Under the pieces are notes generated by a model. It was given only the letters and a program-made list of their open reading frames with translations, did no database searches and was not told the DNA's origin. Made by a program: the position numbers and the translations under genes. A DNA stretch of 64,000 nt from Streptomyces sp. TRM49041 (GTDB lineage Bacteria; Actinomycetota; Actinomycetes; Streptomycetales; Streptomycetaceae): NCBI RefSeq assembly GCF_008271805.1, contig NZ_VSRY01000016.1, positions 1 to 64,000 of the forward strand, read 5' to 3'. Shown in pieces: positions 26,140-36,342 of the stretch (position 1 is its first letter; each line of letters starts with the position of its first letter).

Positions 26140-26152
26140 CGTCGGTGCAGCG

Positions 26153-27361
26153 TCAGCCGTCCAGGGAGGCGAGTGTCGCCGTCGAAGGGCCCCGGCGGGA
26201 CGACGCCTCGCGGGCCACCGCCTCCGCGTCGCGCAGTACGCGGACCGCGTTCCGCCAGGTCACCTTGGCCACGTCGGTGTGGGCCCAGCCCCGGGACAGC
26301 AGCTCCGCGACGAGGTTCGGGTAGCCCGCCACGTCGTCCAGCCCGGCGGGCGTGAACGCCGTGCCGTCGAAGTCCCCGCCGATGCCGATGTGGTCGACGC
26401 CGGCGGCCTCGCGCATATGGTCCAGGTGGTCGGCGACCGTCGCGGCCGTGGCGACCGGGCGCGGATTCGCCTCCTCGAACGCCGCGTGCAGACGCATGGC
26501 CTCCGGCGTGGTGTCCAGGTGGTGGAAGCCGTGCGCCCGCAGGTTCTCGTCCGCCCTGGCCGTCCACTCCACCGCGGCGGGCAGGATGAACTTCGGGACG
26601 AACGTGGCCATGGCGACGCCGCCGTTGGCGGGGAGCCGCTCCAGGACGTCGTCCGGGATGTTGCGGGGGTGGTCGCAGACCGCCCGCGAGGACGAGTGCG
26701 AGAAGATCACCGGGGCTTCGGTGGTCTCCAGTGCGTCCCGCATCGTCGTCGCCGCGACGTGCGAGAGATCCACGAGCATGCCCAGACGGTTCATCTCCCG
26801 GACGACCTCGCGGCCGAACGCCGACAGGCCGCCGACACCGGGCTCGTCCGTCGCCGAGTCGGCCCACGCGATGTTGTCGTTGTGCGTGAGCGTCATATAG
26901 CGCACGCCGAGCGCGTACAGGGCGCGCAGGGTGGCGAGGGAGTCGTTGATGGAGTGGCCGCCCTCGGCGCCCTTCAGGGACGCGATACGGCCTTCGGCGC
27001 GGGCCGTCTCCATGTCGTCGGCCGTCAGGGCGGGGGCCAGGTCCGCCGCGTGCCGGGCCAGCAGCCGGTCCACGCAGTCGATCTGCTCCAGCGTGGCGCT
27101 GACCGCGTCGTCACCGGCCATGTCGCTGCGTACGTACACCGACCAGAACTGGGCGCCGACGCCGCCCGCGCGGAGCCGGGGCAGGTCGGTGTGGAGGTGG
27201 CCGGTCTGGTCGGCGGCGATGTCGAGGCGGTCCAGGTCGTAGCCGGCCTTCACGCGCAGCGCCCAGGGCAGGTCGTTGTGGCCGTCGGCGACGGGGAACT
27301 CGGCGAGGAGGTCCAGGGCCTCGCCGAGTCTCCCCACGCCGGGGCCGGGCTCGCCGCTCAC
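26153..27361 (-). CDS. Membrane dipeptidase (peptidase M19)
   Basis: A 402-aa zinc dipeptidase of the renal dipeptidase family. DGHNDLPW (N-terminal metal ligands His/Asp), [10 protein letters not shown], the [15 protein letters not shown] segment, [26 protein letters not shown] and GIGGDFDGT are all in family order. It should hydrolyse dipeptides, possibly with D-amino acids. There is no signal peptide, so it is probably cytoplasmic. The GTG at 27361 overlaps the purE stop by 4 bp, making it the last gene of a purK-purE-dipeptidase operon. A strong terminator follows. Confidence 0.93.
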   Translation of the reverse strand: MSGEPGPGVGRLGEALDLLAEFPVADGHNDLPWALRVKAGYDLDRLDIAADQTGHLHTDLPRLRAGGVGAQFWSVYVRSDMAGDDAVSATLEQIDCVDRLLARHAADLAPALTADDMETARAEGRIASLKGAEGGHSINDSLATLRALYALGVRYMTLTHNDNIAWADSATDEPGVGGLSAFGREVVREMNRLGMLVDLSHVAATTMRDALETTEAPVIFSHSSSRAVCDHPRNIPDDVLERLPANGGVAMATFVPKFILPAAVEWTARADENLRAHGFHHLDTTPEAMRLHAAFEEANPRPVATAATVADHLDHMREAAGVDHIGIGGDFDGTAFTPAGLDDVAGYPNLVAELLSRGWAHTDVAKVTWRNAVRVLRDAEAVAREASSRRGPSTATLASLDG

Positions 27362-27891
27362 CTGGCGAAGCCGAAGGACGTCGATCCCTCGACCTTCGCG
27401 CGCAGCCGCTTGCCCTTCTCCGTGGCCTGGTCGTTCAGCTCCTGCTGGAAGTCCTTCATACGGGCCAGCAGGTCGGCGTCGTGTGCGGCGAGCATCCGGG
27501 CCGCCAGCAGACCGGCGTTGCGGGCGCCGGCCACGGACACGGTCGCGACCGGGACGCCGGCGGGCATCTGCACGATGGAGAGCAGCGAGTCCATGCCGTC
27601 GAGGTACTTCAGCGGGACCGGGACGCCGATGACCGGCAGCGGGGTGACCGATGCGAGCATGCCCGGCAGGTGCGCGGCGCCGCCCGCACCCGCGACGATC
27701 GCCTTCAGCCCGCGGCCGGCGGCCTCCTCGCCGTACGCCACCATCTCGTGCGGCATCCGGTGCGCGGAGACGACATCGACCTCGTACGGGATCTCGAACT
27801 CGTCGAGGGCCTGCGCGGCGGCCTCCATGACCGGCCAGTCGGAGTCCGAGCCCATGACGATGCCCACGAGGGGGCCGGGTGCGCTACTCAA
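27358..27891 (-). CDS. purE: 5-(carboxyamino)imidazole ribonucleotide mutase PurE
   Basis: A 177-aa class I PurE that converts N5-CAIR to CAIR in de novo purine synthesis. [14 protein letters not shown] (substrate phosphate loop), SAHRMPHEM (catalytic His), [12 protein letters not shown] and PVIGVPV are conserved. The start is a TTG at 27891 that overlaps the purK stop by 8 bp, with GAGGA 8 nt upstream. The next plausible start would remove part of the first strand. It works directly after PurK, encoded upstream in the same operon. Confidence 0.96.
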   Translation of the reverse strand: MSSAPGPLVGIVMGSDSDWPVMEAAAQALDEFEIPYEVDVVSAHRMPHEMVAYGEEAAGRGLKAIVAGAGGAAHLPGMLASVTPLPVIGVPVPLKYLDGMDSLLSIVQMPAGVPVATVSVAGARNAGLLAARMLAAHDADLLARMKDFQQELNDQATEKGKRLRAKVEGSTSFGFAR

Positions 27892-29074
27892 CGATCGTTC
27901 CTCGCAGATAGCCGGCGGCGTGGCGGGCGCGCTCCAGCACGTCGTCCAGGTCGTCGCCGTAGGTGTTGACGTGGCCCACCTTGCGGCCGGGCTTCACGTC
28001 CTTGCCGTACATGTGGATCTTGAGCTGCGGGTCGCGGGCCATGCAGTGCAGATACGCCTGGTACATGTCCGGGTAGTCGCCGCCGAGGACGTTCGCCATG
28101 ACCGTCCACTTCGCGCGCGGGCGGGGGTCGCCCAGCGGGAGGTCGAGCACGGCCCGGACGTGGTTGGCGAACTGGGAGGTGATCGCGCCGTCCTGTGTCC
28201 AGTGGCCGGAATTGTGCGGGCGCATCGCCAGCTCGTTGACGAGGATCCGCCCGTCGCGGGTCTCGAACAGCTCGACGGCGAGGTGGCCTATGACGCCCAG
28301 CTCCCGGGCGATCCGCAGCGCGAGCTGCTGGGCCTCCAGGGCGCGGTCCTCCGGGAGGCCGGGCGCCGGGGCGATCACGGTGTCGCACACGCCGTCGACC
28401 TGCCGCGACTCCACGACCGGGTACGCCACGGCCTGGCCGTGCGGGGAGCGGACGACGTTCGCCGCCAGCTCCCGTACGAAGTCGACCTTCTCCTCGGCGA
28501 GGACCGGCACGCCGGCCAGGAACGGGTCGCGGGCCTCGTCCTCGGACCGTACGAACCACACGCCCTTGCCGTCGTAGCCGCCGCGCACCGTCTTGAGGAT
28601 GACGGGGAAGCCGCCCGCGCGTCGCGCACCACTCTCGTCCGAGGGCCCTTCGTGCCCGTCCCTCTCGATCTCGGCGGCGAACGCGGCCACGTCGGCCGGG
28701 TCGGCCACGATGCGGTGGCGCGGGCAGGGCACGCCGATCGCGTCGAGCCTCGCGCGCATCACGCCCTTGTCCTGGGCGTGCACCAACGCGTCGGGCCCCG
28801 GGCGGACGGGGATGCCGTCCGCCTCCAGGGCCCTCAGGTGCTCGGTCGGGACGTGCTCGTGATCGAAGGTGATCACGTCGCAGCCCCGCGCGAAGTCACG
28901 CAGCGTGTCCAGGTCGCGGTAGTCGCCGATGACGACATCGCTCACGACCTGGGCCGCGGAGTCCTGGGGAGTGTCACTGAGGAGCTTGAATCTGATGCCG
29001 AGGGGGATGCCCGCCTCGTGGGTCATACGGGCGAGCTGACCGCCACCGACCATGCCGACTACCGGGAACGTCAC
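27884..29074 (-). CDS. purK: N5-carboxyaminoimidazole ribonucleotide synthase PurK
   Basis: A 396-aa ATP-grasp enzyme: AIR plus ATP plus bicarbonate to N5-[17 protein letters not shown] starts the N-terminal Rossmann-like domain. The ATP-grasp region shows [19 protein letters not shown] and [19 protein letters not shown], and [25 protein letters not shown] carries the Glu/Asn metal ligands. The GTG at 29074 is the family-typical start; a longer upstream frame is non-conserved. The ribosome-binding site AGGAG is unusually close. First gene of the purK-purE-dipeptidase operon. Confidence 0.96.
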   Translation of the reverse strand: MTFPVVGMVGGGQLARMTHEAGIPLGIRFKLLSDTPQDSAAQVVSDVVIGDYRDLDTLRDFARGCDVITFDHEHVPTEHLRALEADGIPVRPGPDALVHAQDKGVMRARLDAIGVPCPRHRIVADPADVAAFAAEIERDGHEGPSDESGARRAGGFPVILKTVRGGYDGKGVWFVRSEDEARDPFLAGVPVLAEEKVDFVRELAANVVRSPHGQAVAYPVVESRQVDGVCDTVIAPAPGLPEDRALEAQQLALRIARELGVIGHLAVELFETRDGRILVNELAMRPHNSGHWTQDGAITSQFANHVRAVLDLPLGDPRPRAKWTVMANVLGGDYPDMYQAYLHCMARDPQLKIHMYGKDVKPGRKVGHVNTYGDDLDDVLERARHAAGYLRGTIVE

Positions 29075-29234
29075 TCTCCTAGGGTATCCGCCGCCCGTCG
29101 GAGCCCCGCACGGTGCCCGCGCAAGAGGATTCTCGGCTTCTTCTCGTCCTTCTCGCCCGCGCGTGTCATCCGGGTGATGGTTAGCATGGCCGGGTTGACG
29201 CGTGTGACCGGCGGACGGGACTGAAACGATCATT

Positions 29235-29768
29235 ATGAGTGAACAGAGCGCCCTCCGGGTGCGACTGGCACAGCTCGTCCGGGAGATAGCCAAATTCGGC
29301 CTCGTCGGCGGATTCGGCCTGCTGGTGAACATGGCGGCCTTCAATCTGCTGCGGCAGACCACGGACCTGCCGGTGGTGCGGGCGAGTCTCCTGGCCACGG
29401 TCATCGCGATCGCCTGCAACTACGTGGGTTTCCGCTATTTCACCTACCGGGACCGGGACAAGACCCGGCGGACCCGGGAGGCGACGCTGTTCTTCGCGTT
29501 CAGCCTGGCCGGCATGGTGATCGAGAACGGAATCCTGTACACGACGACGTACGGGTTCGGCTGGGACAGCCCGCTGCAGAACAACTTCTTCAAGTTCTTC
29601 GGGATCGGTATCGGGACACTGTTCCGGTTCTGGTCGTACCGCACCTGGGTCTTCCGGGCGATTCCCGCCGTACCCGAGGCCGTGCCGACGGGGGCGGCGG
29701 CGTCCGCGAGGATGCTGGAGCAGCGGAGGACCGAGGACGCCCCGGCCCCGGTGGGCCCCGCCCGCTGA
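29235..29768 (+). CDS. GtrA family membrane protein
   Basis: A 177-aa protein with four predicted membrane helices and the GtrA signature (REIAKFGLVGGFGLLVNMAAFNLL, NYVGFRYFTYRDR, FFKFFGIGIGTLFRFWSYRTWVF). GtrA proteins are thought to help flip polyprenyl-phosphate sugars or otherwise assist cell-surface glycosylation. The C-terminal 30 residues are cytoplasmic and Pro/Ala-rich. It is divergent from purK and convergent with the sensor kinase gene. ATG start at 29235. Confidence 0.88.
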   Translation: MSEQSALRVRLAQLVREIAKFGLVGGFGLLVNMAAFNLLRQTTDLPVVRASLLATVIAIACNYVGFRYFTYRDRDKTRRTREATLFFAFSLAGMVIENGILYTTTYGFGWDSPLQNNFFKFFGIGIGTLFRFWSYRTWVFRAIPAVPEAVPTGAAASARMLEQRRTEDAPAPVGPAR

Positions 29769-29813
29769 CCCGCCCGTTGACCCGCCCACTGCCCCCGCTG
29801 ACCCGCGCCGGCC

Positions 29814-31085
29814 TCAGCGGACGAGCCGTGAGGACGAGCCGTCGTCACGGCTCCCCACCTCGCGGCTCAGGAACAGCGAGAACACCGGCGGCTTCAGCTG
29901 TGCCAGCTCCAGCCGGCCGCCGTCCGCCTCGGCGAGGTCGCGGGCCACGGCCAGGCCGATGCCCGTCGAGTTTCGGCCGCTGATGGTCCGCTCGAAGATC
30001 CGCGCCCCGAGTTCGGCGGGGACGCCGGGCCCCTCGTCGGTGACCTCGATGACGGCCTGGTTGCCGGTGACGCGGGTGCGCAGGGCGACCGTGCCGCGGC
30101 CGTGCATCAGCGAGTTCTCGATCAGCGCGGCCAGCACCTGGGCGACCGCGCCCGGGGTGCCGACGGCCCGCATGCCGGTCTTGCCGGACCGTACGATCGC
30201 CCGGCCCGCGCTGCGGTAGGCCGGCCGCCACTCCTCGACCTGCTGCTTGACGACCTCGTCGAGGTCGAAGGCGACGGCGGAGCCCGTGCGCGGGTCGCGG
30301 GAGTTCGTGAGCAGCCGCTGCACGACGTCGGTGAGCCGCTCCACCTGCGCGAGGGCGATCGTCGCCTCCTCCTTCACCGTCGTCAGGTCGTCGGTGCCGG
30401 AGATCTCCTCCAGCCGCATGGAGAGCGCGGTCAGCGGTGTGCGGAGCTGGTGGGAGGCGTCGGCGGCGAGCCTCCGCTCGGCGGTGAGCATCCGCCCGAT
30501 CCGCTCGGCGGACGCGTCCAGGACGTCCGCGACCCGGTCCAGCTCGGGCACGCCGTACCGGCGGTGGCGGGGCCGGGGGTCGCCGGAGCCGAGCCGTTCG
30601 GCGGTCTCGGCGAGGTCGGTGAGCGGGGTCGCCAGCCGGTTCCCCTGCCGTACGGCGAGGAGGACGGCGGCCACGACGGCGAGGAGTGCGACGGCGCCGA
30701 TGATCAGCAGCGTACGGCCGACCTCGCGGGTCACGGAGGAGCGGGACTCCTCGACGGTGACCTTCTCGCCGCGCTCCCCCACGGCCGTGCCCCGGATGAC
30801 GCTGCCCTCGGGGCGGGCGCCCACCTCGATGGGGGCCTGGCCGGGGATCTCGATACGGGCGTACCGCTCGGCGCCGCTGTGGTCGGAGAGGATGCCCGGA
30901 TTGACGGGCTCGCCGCCGATCAGCCGGCTGTCGACGATGCTGGCGAGCCGGACCGCCTCGGAGTCGACGCTCTCCTGGGCGCTGCTGCTGATGGTGCGGG
31001 TCTCGACGATGACGAGGGAGACCCCGAAGACGGCGATGACGACCAGCACCACGGCGAGTGTGGAGTTGATCAGACGGCGGCGCAC
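29814..31085 (-). CDS. Two-component sensor histidine kinase
   Basis: A 423-aa membrane kinase. TM1 is at about 8-27, an extracytoplasmic sensor at about 28-122 and TM2 at about 124-145. A HAMP linker follows, then HisKA with the phospho-acceptor H212 in DASHQLRTPLTAL, and HATPase_c (IENSLMHGRG N-box, DEGPGVP G1, GIGLAVARDLAEADGG G2). GTG start at 31085. The response-regulator gene ends 12 bp upstream on the same strand, so they form one operon and a cognate pair. The signal is unknown; the sensor domain is small and non-diagnostic. Confidence 0.93.
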   Translation of the reverse strand: MRRRLINSTLAVVLVVIAVFGVSLVIVETRTISSSAQESVDSEAVRLASIVDSRLIGGEPVNPGILSDHSGAERYARIEIPGQAPIEVGARPEGSVIRGTAVGERGEKVTVEESRSSVTREVGRTLLIIGAVALLAVVAAVLLAVRQGNRLATPLTDLAETAERLGSGDPRPRHRRYGVPELDRVADVLDASAERIGRMLTAERRLAADASHQLRTPLTALSMRLEEISGTDDLTTVKEEATIALAQVERLTDVVQRLLTNSRDPRTGSAVAFDLDEVVKQQVEEWRPAYRSAGRAIVRSGKTGMRAVGTPGAVAQVLAALIENSLMHGRGTVALRTRVTGNQAVIEVTDEGPGVPAELGARIFERTISGRNSTGIGLAVARDLAEADGGRLELAQLKPPVFSLFLSREVGSRDDGSSSRLVR

Positions 31086-31097
31086 GGAGGTCTCGCC

Positions 31098-31775
31098 TCA
31101 GCTCTTCTCGAAGCGGAAGCCGACACCGCGGACGGTGGCGATGTAGCGGGGGTTCGCCGCGTCGTCGCCGAGCTTCTTGCGGAGCCAGGAGATGTGCATG
31201 TCGAGGGTCTTGGTGGACGACCACCACGTGGTGTCCCAGACCTCACGCATCAGCTGGTCCCGGGTGACGACCCGGCCGGCGTCCCGGACGAGGACACGCA
31301 GCAGGTCGAACTCCTTCGCGGTGAGCTGGAGCTCCTCGTCGCCCATCCAGGCGCGGTGGGACTCGACGTCGATGCGCACGCCGTGCGTGGCGGGCTGCGG
31401 TGCGGGCTCGGCGGCGCCGCGGCGCAGCAGGGCCCGCACCCGGGCGAGCAGTTCGGCGAGCCGGAACGGCTTGGTGACGTAGTCGTCCGCGCCCGCGTCG
31501 AGCCCGACCACGGTGTCGACCTCGTCGGCGCGGGCGGTCAGTACGAGGATCGGCACCGCGTGCCCCTCGGACCGCAGCCGCCGGGCGACCTCCAGGCCGT
31601 CCATGCCGGGCAGGCCCAGGTCGAGCACGACCAGGTCGACGCCGCCCTTCAGTCCCGTGTCGAGCGCGCTGGGTCCGTCCTCCCGGACCTCCACCTCGTA
31701 CCCCTCGCGCCGCAGCGCGCGGGCCAGCGGTTCCGAGATGGATGAGTCGTCCTCGGCGAGCAGTACACGCGTCAT
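31098..31775 (-). CDS. OmpR/PhoB-type response regulator
   Basis: A 225-aa regulator. The receiver domain has the acidic pocket EDD (8-10), phospho-acceptor D52 in LVVLDLGLPG, and Lys in DYVTKPF. A C-terminal winged-helix DNA-binding domain (about 130-225) ends in VRGVGFRFEKS. The ATG at 31775 is chosen because the receiver domain begins there; the upstream in-frame extension is non-conserved. It is the first gene of the two-gene operon with the sensor kinase. The divergent neighbour is the peptide transporter gene. Confidence 0.94.
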   Translation of the reverse strand: MTRVLLAEDDSSISEPLARALRREGYEVEVREDGPSALDTGLKGGVDLVVLDLGLPGMDGLEVARRLRSEGHAVPILVLTARADEVDTVVGLDAGADDYVTKPFRLAELLARVRALLRRGAAEPAPQPATHGVRIDVESHRAWMGDEELQLTAKEFDLLRVLVRDAGRVVTRDQLMREVWDTTWWSSTKTLDMHISWLRKKLGDDAANPRYIATVRGVGFRFEKS

Positions 31776-31931
31776 GGAGTGATGGTAGTCCGCACCGTGT
31801 GGGCGTCGTGAGGAGATCACGTCAAGATCATCAACCATCCGGGCGTGAGGGAGGCCATCCTGGCAGTGACCTTGAAATGTGCGCTTACGGTTCCGCCTTG
31901 ACCTGTGATTCACCTCTCAAGCCCCTTCCAT

Positions 31932-31946
31932 ATGACGGAGTGTCAT
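31932..31946. promoter_or_regulatory. Inverted repeat between response regulator and transporter
   Basis: ATGAC-GGAGT-GTCAT, perfect 5-bp arms, in the 336-bp divergent gap. A second palindrome TGACACGTCA lies further downstream near 32010. Either could be an operator for the adjacent genes. No clear promoter seen. Confidence 0.28.
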
Positions 31947-32111
31947 GGCGTATGGTGGCAAGACGCTTGTAGCAGGCAATCAGGGACCTTTGACGGAATC
32001 ACTCGTTGACACGTCAGAGGTCTCTTTTCTGCGCGGCTGAGGAATGACGTGTCGGAGCGGGCGCGGATCGCTCACGAGGCGGCGCGCGTCCCGAACGAAC
32101 AAGGATCGACC

Positions 32112-33620
32112 ATGGCGTCCAGCCTGACGAAGGACTCGCCCGGCAACCCCCCTGGCAGCGAGAAGACCTTCTTCGGCCACCCCCGCGGTATGGCCACGCT
32201 CTTCATGACCGAGATGTGGGAGCGTTTCTCCTGGTACGGAATGCGCGCCATTCTCGTGCTGTACCTGGTGGCCGGCGTTCTCGACGGCCCGCTGGAGGAC
32301 AGGGAGGCGCTCGCCGCCTCGATCTACGGTGTGTACAACGCCGTCGTCTACATGGCCGCCATGCCCGGCGGCTGGATCGCCGACCGCCTGTGGGGTGCCC
32401 GCAAGGCCGTCCTCGTCGGCGGCATCGTCATCGCCCTGGGCCACTACACGCTGGCCGTCCCGAGCGACATCGCGTTCTTCATCGGCCTCGGCCTCATCGC
32501 CCTCGGTACGGGCCTGCTGAAGCCGAACATCTCCGCGATGGTCGGTGGTCTCTACGAGGGCCGGCCGGGCGCCCGCCGCGACGCCGGCTTCACGCTCTTC
32601 TACATGGCGATCAACCTCGGCGCCATGGTCGCGCCGCTGCTCGTCGGCTACCTCGGCGAGCACATCAGCTGGCACCTCGGCTTCGGTGTCGCCGGTGTCG
32701 GTATGACGCTGGCCGTCGTCCAGTACGTGCTGGGCGGCCGCCACCTCGGTGACGTCGGCAAGGAGCCCGGCACCCCGGCCACGCCGGAGGAGAGGCGCGC
32801 CGTGCTGCGCAAGGCCGGCCTGTGGGCGGGCGTCGCCGTCGCCGCGCTGCTGGCTGACGTCGTGCTCGGTACGTTCGACGTCGAGCACATCGTCAACGTG
32901 CTGGCGATCATGGGTCTCGTGGTGCCGGTCGTCTACTTCGTGGCGATCTTCCGGAACCCGGCGCTGAAGAGCGAGGACCGCCCGAAGATCAAGGCGTTCG
33001 TCTGGTTCTTCACCACCGCCGTGCTGTTCTGGCTCATCTACGACCAGTCCGGCTCGCTGCTGACGCTTTTCGCCGACAACAAGACGGACCGCGTCATCGG
33101 CGGCTGGGAGTTCCCGGCCTCCTGGTACCAGTCCGTCAACCCGGCCATGGTCATCGTCCTGGCGCCGATCTTCGCCACGGTCTGGGTGAGGCTGGCCCAG
33201 CGGAACCGCGAGCCGAGCACCCCGATGAAGTTCGCCCTGGCGATGCTGCTCATCGGCGGCTCGTTCGCCATCATGGGCCTGGCGGGCGCCGCGGCGGCCA
33301 ACAGCGAGACCGGCAGGGTCACCGTCTTCTGGCTGCTGAGCGTCTACCTGGTCCAGACCCTCGGTGAGATGTGTCTGTCCCCGGTGGGCCTGTCGCTCTC
33401 CACGAAGCTGGCGCCGAAGGTGTTCGTCGGCCAGATCATGGGCCTTTGGTTCCTCGCCTCGGCGACGGGCAACGCACTGAACGGCTGGGTGACCAAGCTG
33501 AACGGGGTGCTGGGCGACTCGGTCTACTACACGATGTGGGCCGTCATCGCCGGGACGGCGGGGCTGTCCTTCATGCTCGCCGGGAAGAGGATCCGCGCGT
33601 TGATGGGCAATGTGAAGTAG
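32112..33620 (+). CDS. POT family proton-dependent oligopeptide transporter
   Basis: A 502-aa MFS-type permease with about 14 hydrophobic helices. The PTR2/POT motif EMWERFSWYGMRA (proton-coupling ExxERF) is near residue 33, and FYMAINLGAM matches the FYxxINxG signature. It would import di- and tripeptides with protons. The ATG at 32112 is chosen with AAGGATCG upstream; an upstream GTG at 32049 would add 21 hydrophilic residues. It is convergent with the surface-protein operon and followed by a very strong terminator. Confidence 0.94.
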   Translation: MASSLTKDSPGNPPGSEKTFFGHPRGMATLFMTEMWERFSWYGMRAILVLYLVAGVLDGPLEDREALAASIYGVYNAVVYMAAMPGGWIADRLWGARKAVLVGGIVIALGHYTLAVPSDIAFFIGLGLIALGTGLLKPNISAMVGGLYEGRPGARRDAGFTLFYMAINLGAMVAPLLVGYLGEHISWHLGFGVAGVGMTLAVVQYVLGGRHLGDVGKEPGTPATPEERRAVLRKAGLWAGVAVAALLADVVLGTFDVEHIVNVLAIMGLVVPVVYFVAIFRNPALKSEDRPKIKAFVWFFTTAVLFWLIYDQSGSLLTLFADNKTDRVIGGWEFPASWYQSVNPAMVIVLAPIFATVWVRLAQRNREPSTPMKFALAMLLIGGSFAIMGLAGAAAANSETGRVTVFWLLSVYLVQTLGEMCLSPVGLSLSTKLAPKVFVGQIMGLWFLASATGNALNGWVTKLNGVLGDSVYYTMWAVIAGTAGLSFMLAGKRIRALMGNVK

Positions 33621-33651
33621 GTCTTCCGCCCGCCGCGGCGGGAGCGACGGT

Positions 33652-33689
33652 GAACGGGTCGGCACGGAGTCTTCCGTGCCGACCCGTTC
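33652..33689. terminator. Strong bidirectional terminator
   Basis: A 17-bp perfect stem (33652-33668 with 33673-33689) and a 4-nt loop, between the convergent transporter gene and the four-gene surface operon. Confidence 0.92.
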
Positions 33690-33697
33690 GCGTGCGG

Positions 33698-35146
33698 TCA
33701 GCGCCTCAGCAGCCGCCAGGGCGTGAAGGTGAACACCGCGCCGCCCAGCAGGACCGCGGTCCCGGCGACGAGGGCGAGGGCGCGGAGGGCGTCGCCGTCC
33801 TCGGAGCCGGTGGCGGCGAGGCCGCCGGGGGTGCCACCGCCGGCGCCGGTGGTGCCTGTCGTGCCCGTCGTGCCGGTGGTGCCGGTCGCACCGGTGGTGC
33901 CGGTGGTCGTACCTCCTGTGCTGGTGCCGCCGGATGTGCCGCCCGGCTGGGCGGAGGTGTCGAGCTCCAGGGACACCGCCGCCTCGCCCCGGACCTCGCA
34001 CGGGATGGTGATCTCCTGGCCGCCGAGGGTGACGTCGATGGTGAGCGTGCCGGGGCTGAGCGTCGACTTACCGGTCGCCCCCGGCTTGTACGTACCCGTC
34101 ATGTCGGGCAGGTCGACCGGCTTGCCCTGCTCCAAGGGGTCCTTGTTGGCCGGGCCCGTGACGGTGACGGTGCCCTTGTCGGCGCCGCCGACGGTGACCG
34201 CCATGGACGGCTTGAGCGCCCCGGCCGGGAGGGCGGCGGGGCTGTTCATGACACCCTTGGCGGTACGGACGGTGAGGCCGAAGGCGCCGCCGCTCTTCTC
34301 GGCGTCGATGGTGACCTTGGTGTCGATGCTCGTCGGGCCGGGCGACTCGCAGGCGAAGGTCACGGCGACCTCCTTGCCGGGGAAGTCGCTTCCGCCGCCG
34401 TCGCCGCCGCCGGAGGTGGTTCCGCCGGAGGTGGTTCCGCCGGAGGTGGTTCCGCCGGTGGTGGTTCCGCCGGAGGTGGTTCCGCCGCTCGTCGTCGTGC
34501 CTCCGGATGTGGTTCCGCCGCTCGTGGTGGTTCCGCCGCTCGTCGTCGTACCGCCGCTGTCCGTGCCTCCGCTCGTGGTCGTACCGCCCGAACTCCCCCC
34601 TTCCTCCGTCACCTTGATCGTCGCGCCTGCCGCGACCTCCTCCGTCGGCGTGCACTTGGTGTCCGTCGAGATGGGCCTGGAGACGTTGATGGTGTACGCG
34701 CCCGGCGTGAGCGTGATCTCGCCGGCCTGCTCCAGCTTGAGAGTGCCCTTCATGTCGGGCAGGACCATGGGGCTGTTCTTGGGGATCGGCGGGTTCTGCC
34801 GAGGGCCCTCCACGGCCAGCTCACCGGTTGCCGCGCCGCCCAGCGTGATGGTGCCGCTCGGTTTGACGGTGTCCTTCGCCAGGTCGAGCACGTCGGGGTT
34901 CTTGGACGCGGCCGCGACCGTCTTCCAGACCACCTCGACCTCGTCCCCGACCTTCGCCTCGGCCGGTGCGGTGATCTCCACCTTCGTGGTGCCCTGCACC
35001 GGCGGCAGACCGGAGATGGGCGGGGGCACGCACTTGGTCGCGTACGCCACCTCCGCCGCGCCGGCCGGGGCCGCGGTCAGCAGGATGCCCGCGCCGCCGA
35101 GCATCAGCGCGACGCCGGCCGCGCTCATTCGCCGTTGGGTGTTCAC
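33698..35146 (-). CDS. Sortase-type surface protein with LAATG sorting signal and Thr/Gly-Ser repeats
   Basis: A 482-aa exported protein. Signal peptide at about 1-31 (MLGGAGILLTAAPAGA). Two related beta-rich modules each end with a DMxGTxKxxxxGxxTLxPG stretch, separated by a long Thr/Gly/Ser linker of GGTTTS-like repeats (about 170-230). A second Thr/Gly linker precedes the C-terminus GGLAATGSEDG, a hydrophobic helix and RLLRR. LAxTG is the class E sortase signal in Streptomyces. No sortase gene is in the window. The GTG at 35146 overlaps the upstream gene's stop (GTGA). Last gene of a four-gene operon. Confidence 0.82.
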   Translation of the reverse strand: MNTQRRMSAAGVALMLGGAGILLTAAPAGAAEVAYATKCVPPPISGLPPVQGTTKVEITAPAEAKVGDEVEVVWKTVAAASKNPDVLDLAKDTVKPSGTITLGGAATGELAVEGPRQNPPIPKNSPMVLPDMKGTLKLEQAGEITLTPGAYTINVSRPISTDTKCTPTEEVAAGATIKVTEEGGSSGGTTTSGGTDSGGTTTSGGTTTSGGTTSGGTTTSGGTTSGGTTTGGTTSGGTTSGGTTSGGGDGGGSDFPGKEVAVTFACESPGPTSIDTKVTIDAEKSGGAFGLTVRTAKGVMNSPAALPAGALKPSMAVTVGGADKGTVTVTGPANKDPLEQGKPVDLPDMTGTYKPGATGKSTLSPGTLTIDVTLGGQEITIPCEVRGEAAVSLELDTSAQPGGTSGGTSTGGTTTGTTGATGTTGTTGTTGTTGAGGGTPGGLAATGSEDGDALRALALVAGTAVLLGGAVFTFTPWRLLRR

Positions 35147-36342
35147 GGCTGTCCCTTCGTCGTCGTTGCGTTCTCTGACGGTGCGGAGTCGGGGGTGAAC
35201 CAGGGCATCGGGCCCCGCTGTCCGGGCGCGGCGGTGGCCGGACGCCGGGGCCGTACGCGGTTCACGGCGGCCATACCGGCCCGGTACAGCGCGGTCGGTA
35301 CGACGACGGCCAGCAGGACCCAGAAGAGCGTCACGCCCCAGGGCCGGCGCACGCGCCAGGGGTGCTCGGCCAGGACTGTGCCGCCATACCGTACGGACAC
35401 CTGGTAGTCGCCGTGGGCGCCCGCCGGAAGCTGTACGGGCAGCTCCACCTCGGCCCGGCCGCCCGGCGGGACGGTGCCGCGCCACTGGCGCTCCTCCCAC
35501 TGGGGTGCGTAGACGCCGTGCGCGGTGCCCACCTCGAAGACGGGGTCCTTGAGGGGTGCCGACCCGGTGTTGCCGACGGCGAGCACGATCCGCCGCGAGG
35601 GCGGTGCGCCGAACCGCACGAGGAGCCCGTCGGCCCCGTCGAGCCGTGCCGTGTCGAGCACGGCGAGCCGCCCGTCGCCCACCCCGTCGGGCAGGGGCTC
35701 GACCGGGTGGCCTGTGACGCGCAGCGCGGCGTCGGCCGTGGCGGCCTCGCCGGTCACCGTCGCCACATGCACGGCACATGGGCAGGGGCCGGGCGGCGCG
35801 ACGACCGGCAGCTTCTTGCCGAAGGTGCCCTGAGGGTCGGTCGTGACGGCGCGCCCCTGGGCGTTGGCACAGGCGTTGGTCCCGCCGACGAGGCCCCGCC
35901 CTGGCGCGGCCCGGCCGCAGAGCAGCACCATGACCAGCGTCCGGCTCGGCCAGCCGGTCCCGGTGACGGTGAGCTCACCGCCCTTCGCCGCCTCCGTACG
36001 GGAGAGCGTCACGCTGGGCCCGTCGGCGGCGGCCCCGGTCGCCGCCGACACGGGCAGCAGCACGAGCAGACACCCCACCAGGGCGGCCACCAAGGCGCGC
36101 GTACCGCCCGTCCACCGCTCGGGCGTCCGCCGGCCGCCGCCGCCGTCGCCGCCGGCGCGGACACACCGCCGAGGCCGCAGAAGCCCGGGGCGCCACCGGT
36201 GGCCGCGGCCCCGACCACGCGGGAAACCCGCCGCCGAGACGAGGCCCGTGACGCGGTTCGTCCGACGTCGGAGCCCACTGCTCGTCACGAACGCCACGGA
36301 TGAGAGCGGGCGGGGCGTCGCCATGGACCTGGCGGCGCTCAC
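35143..36342 (-). CDS. Membrane-anchored extracellular protein with neocarzinostatin-like Ig fold
   Basis: A 399-aa protein. If the GTG at 36342 is used (it overlaps the upstream stop), a long Arg-rich N-terminus precedes a hydrophobic signal/TM segment at about 88-110. Next comes an Ig-like module with VTGTGWPSRTLVMVLLCGR and Cys pairs, resembling the neocarzinostatin/macromomycin family fold, then a second beta domain and a C-terminal membrane helix (WGVTLFWVLLAVVVPTAL). A shorter start near 36160 is possible. It overlaps both neighbours by 4 bp, implying stoichiometric co-expression. Function unknown. Confidence 0.72.
   Translation of the reverse strand: MSAARSMATPRPLSSVAFVTSSGLRRRTNRVTGLVSAAGFPRGRGRGHRWRPGLLRPRRCVRAGGDGGGGRRTPERWTGGTRALVAALVGCLLVLLPVSAATGAAADGPSVTLSRTEAAKGGELTVTGTGWPSRTLVMVLLCGRAAPGRGLVGGTNACANAQGRAVTTDPQGTFGKKLPVVAPPGPCPCAVHVATVTGEAATADAALRVTGHPVEPLPDGVGDGRLAVLDTARLDGADGLLVRFGAPPSRRIVLAVGNTGSAPLKDPVFEVGTAHGVYAPQWEERQWRGTVPPGGRAEVELPVQLPAGAHGDYQVSVRYGGTVLAEHPWRVRRPWGVTLFWVLLAVVVPTALYRAGMAAVNRVRPRRPATAAPGQRGPMPWFTPDSAPSENATTTKGQP

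Noticed and set aside
25439..29224. A 1261-codon open plus-strand frame across the dehydrogenase, dipeptidase, purE and purK genes
   Set aside because: It is an antisense/out-of-frame artefact of high GC: the conserved genes in this stretch read in other frames with clear family motifs.
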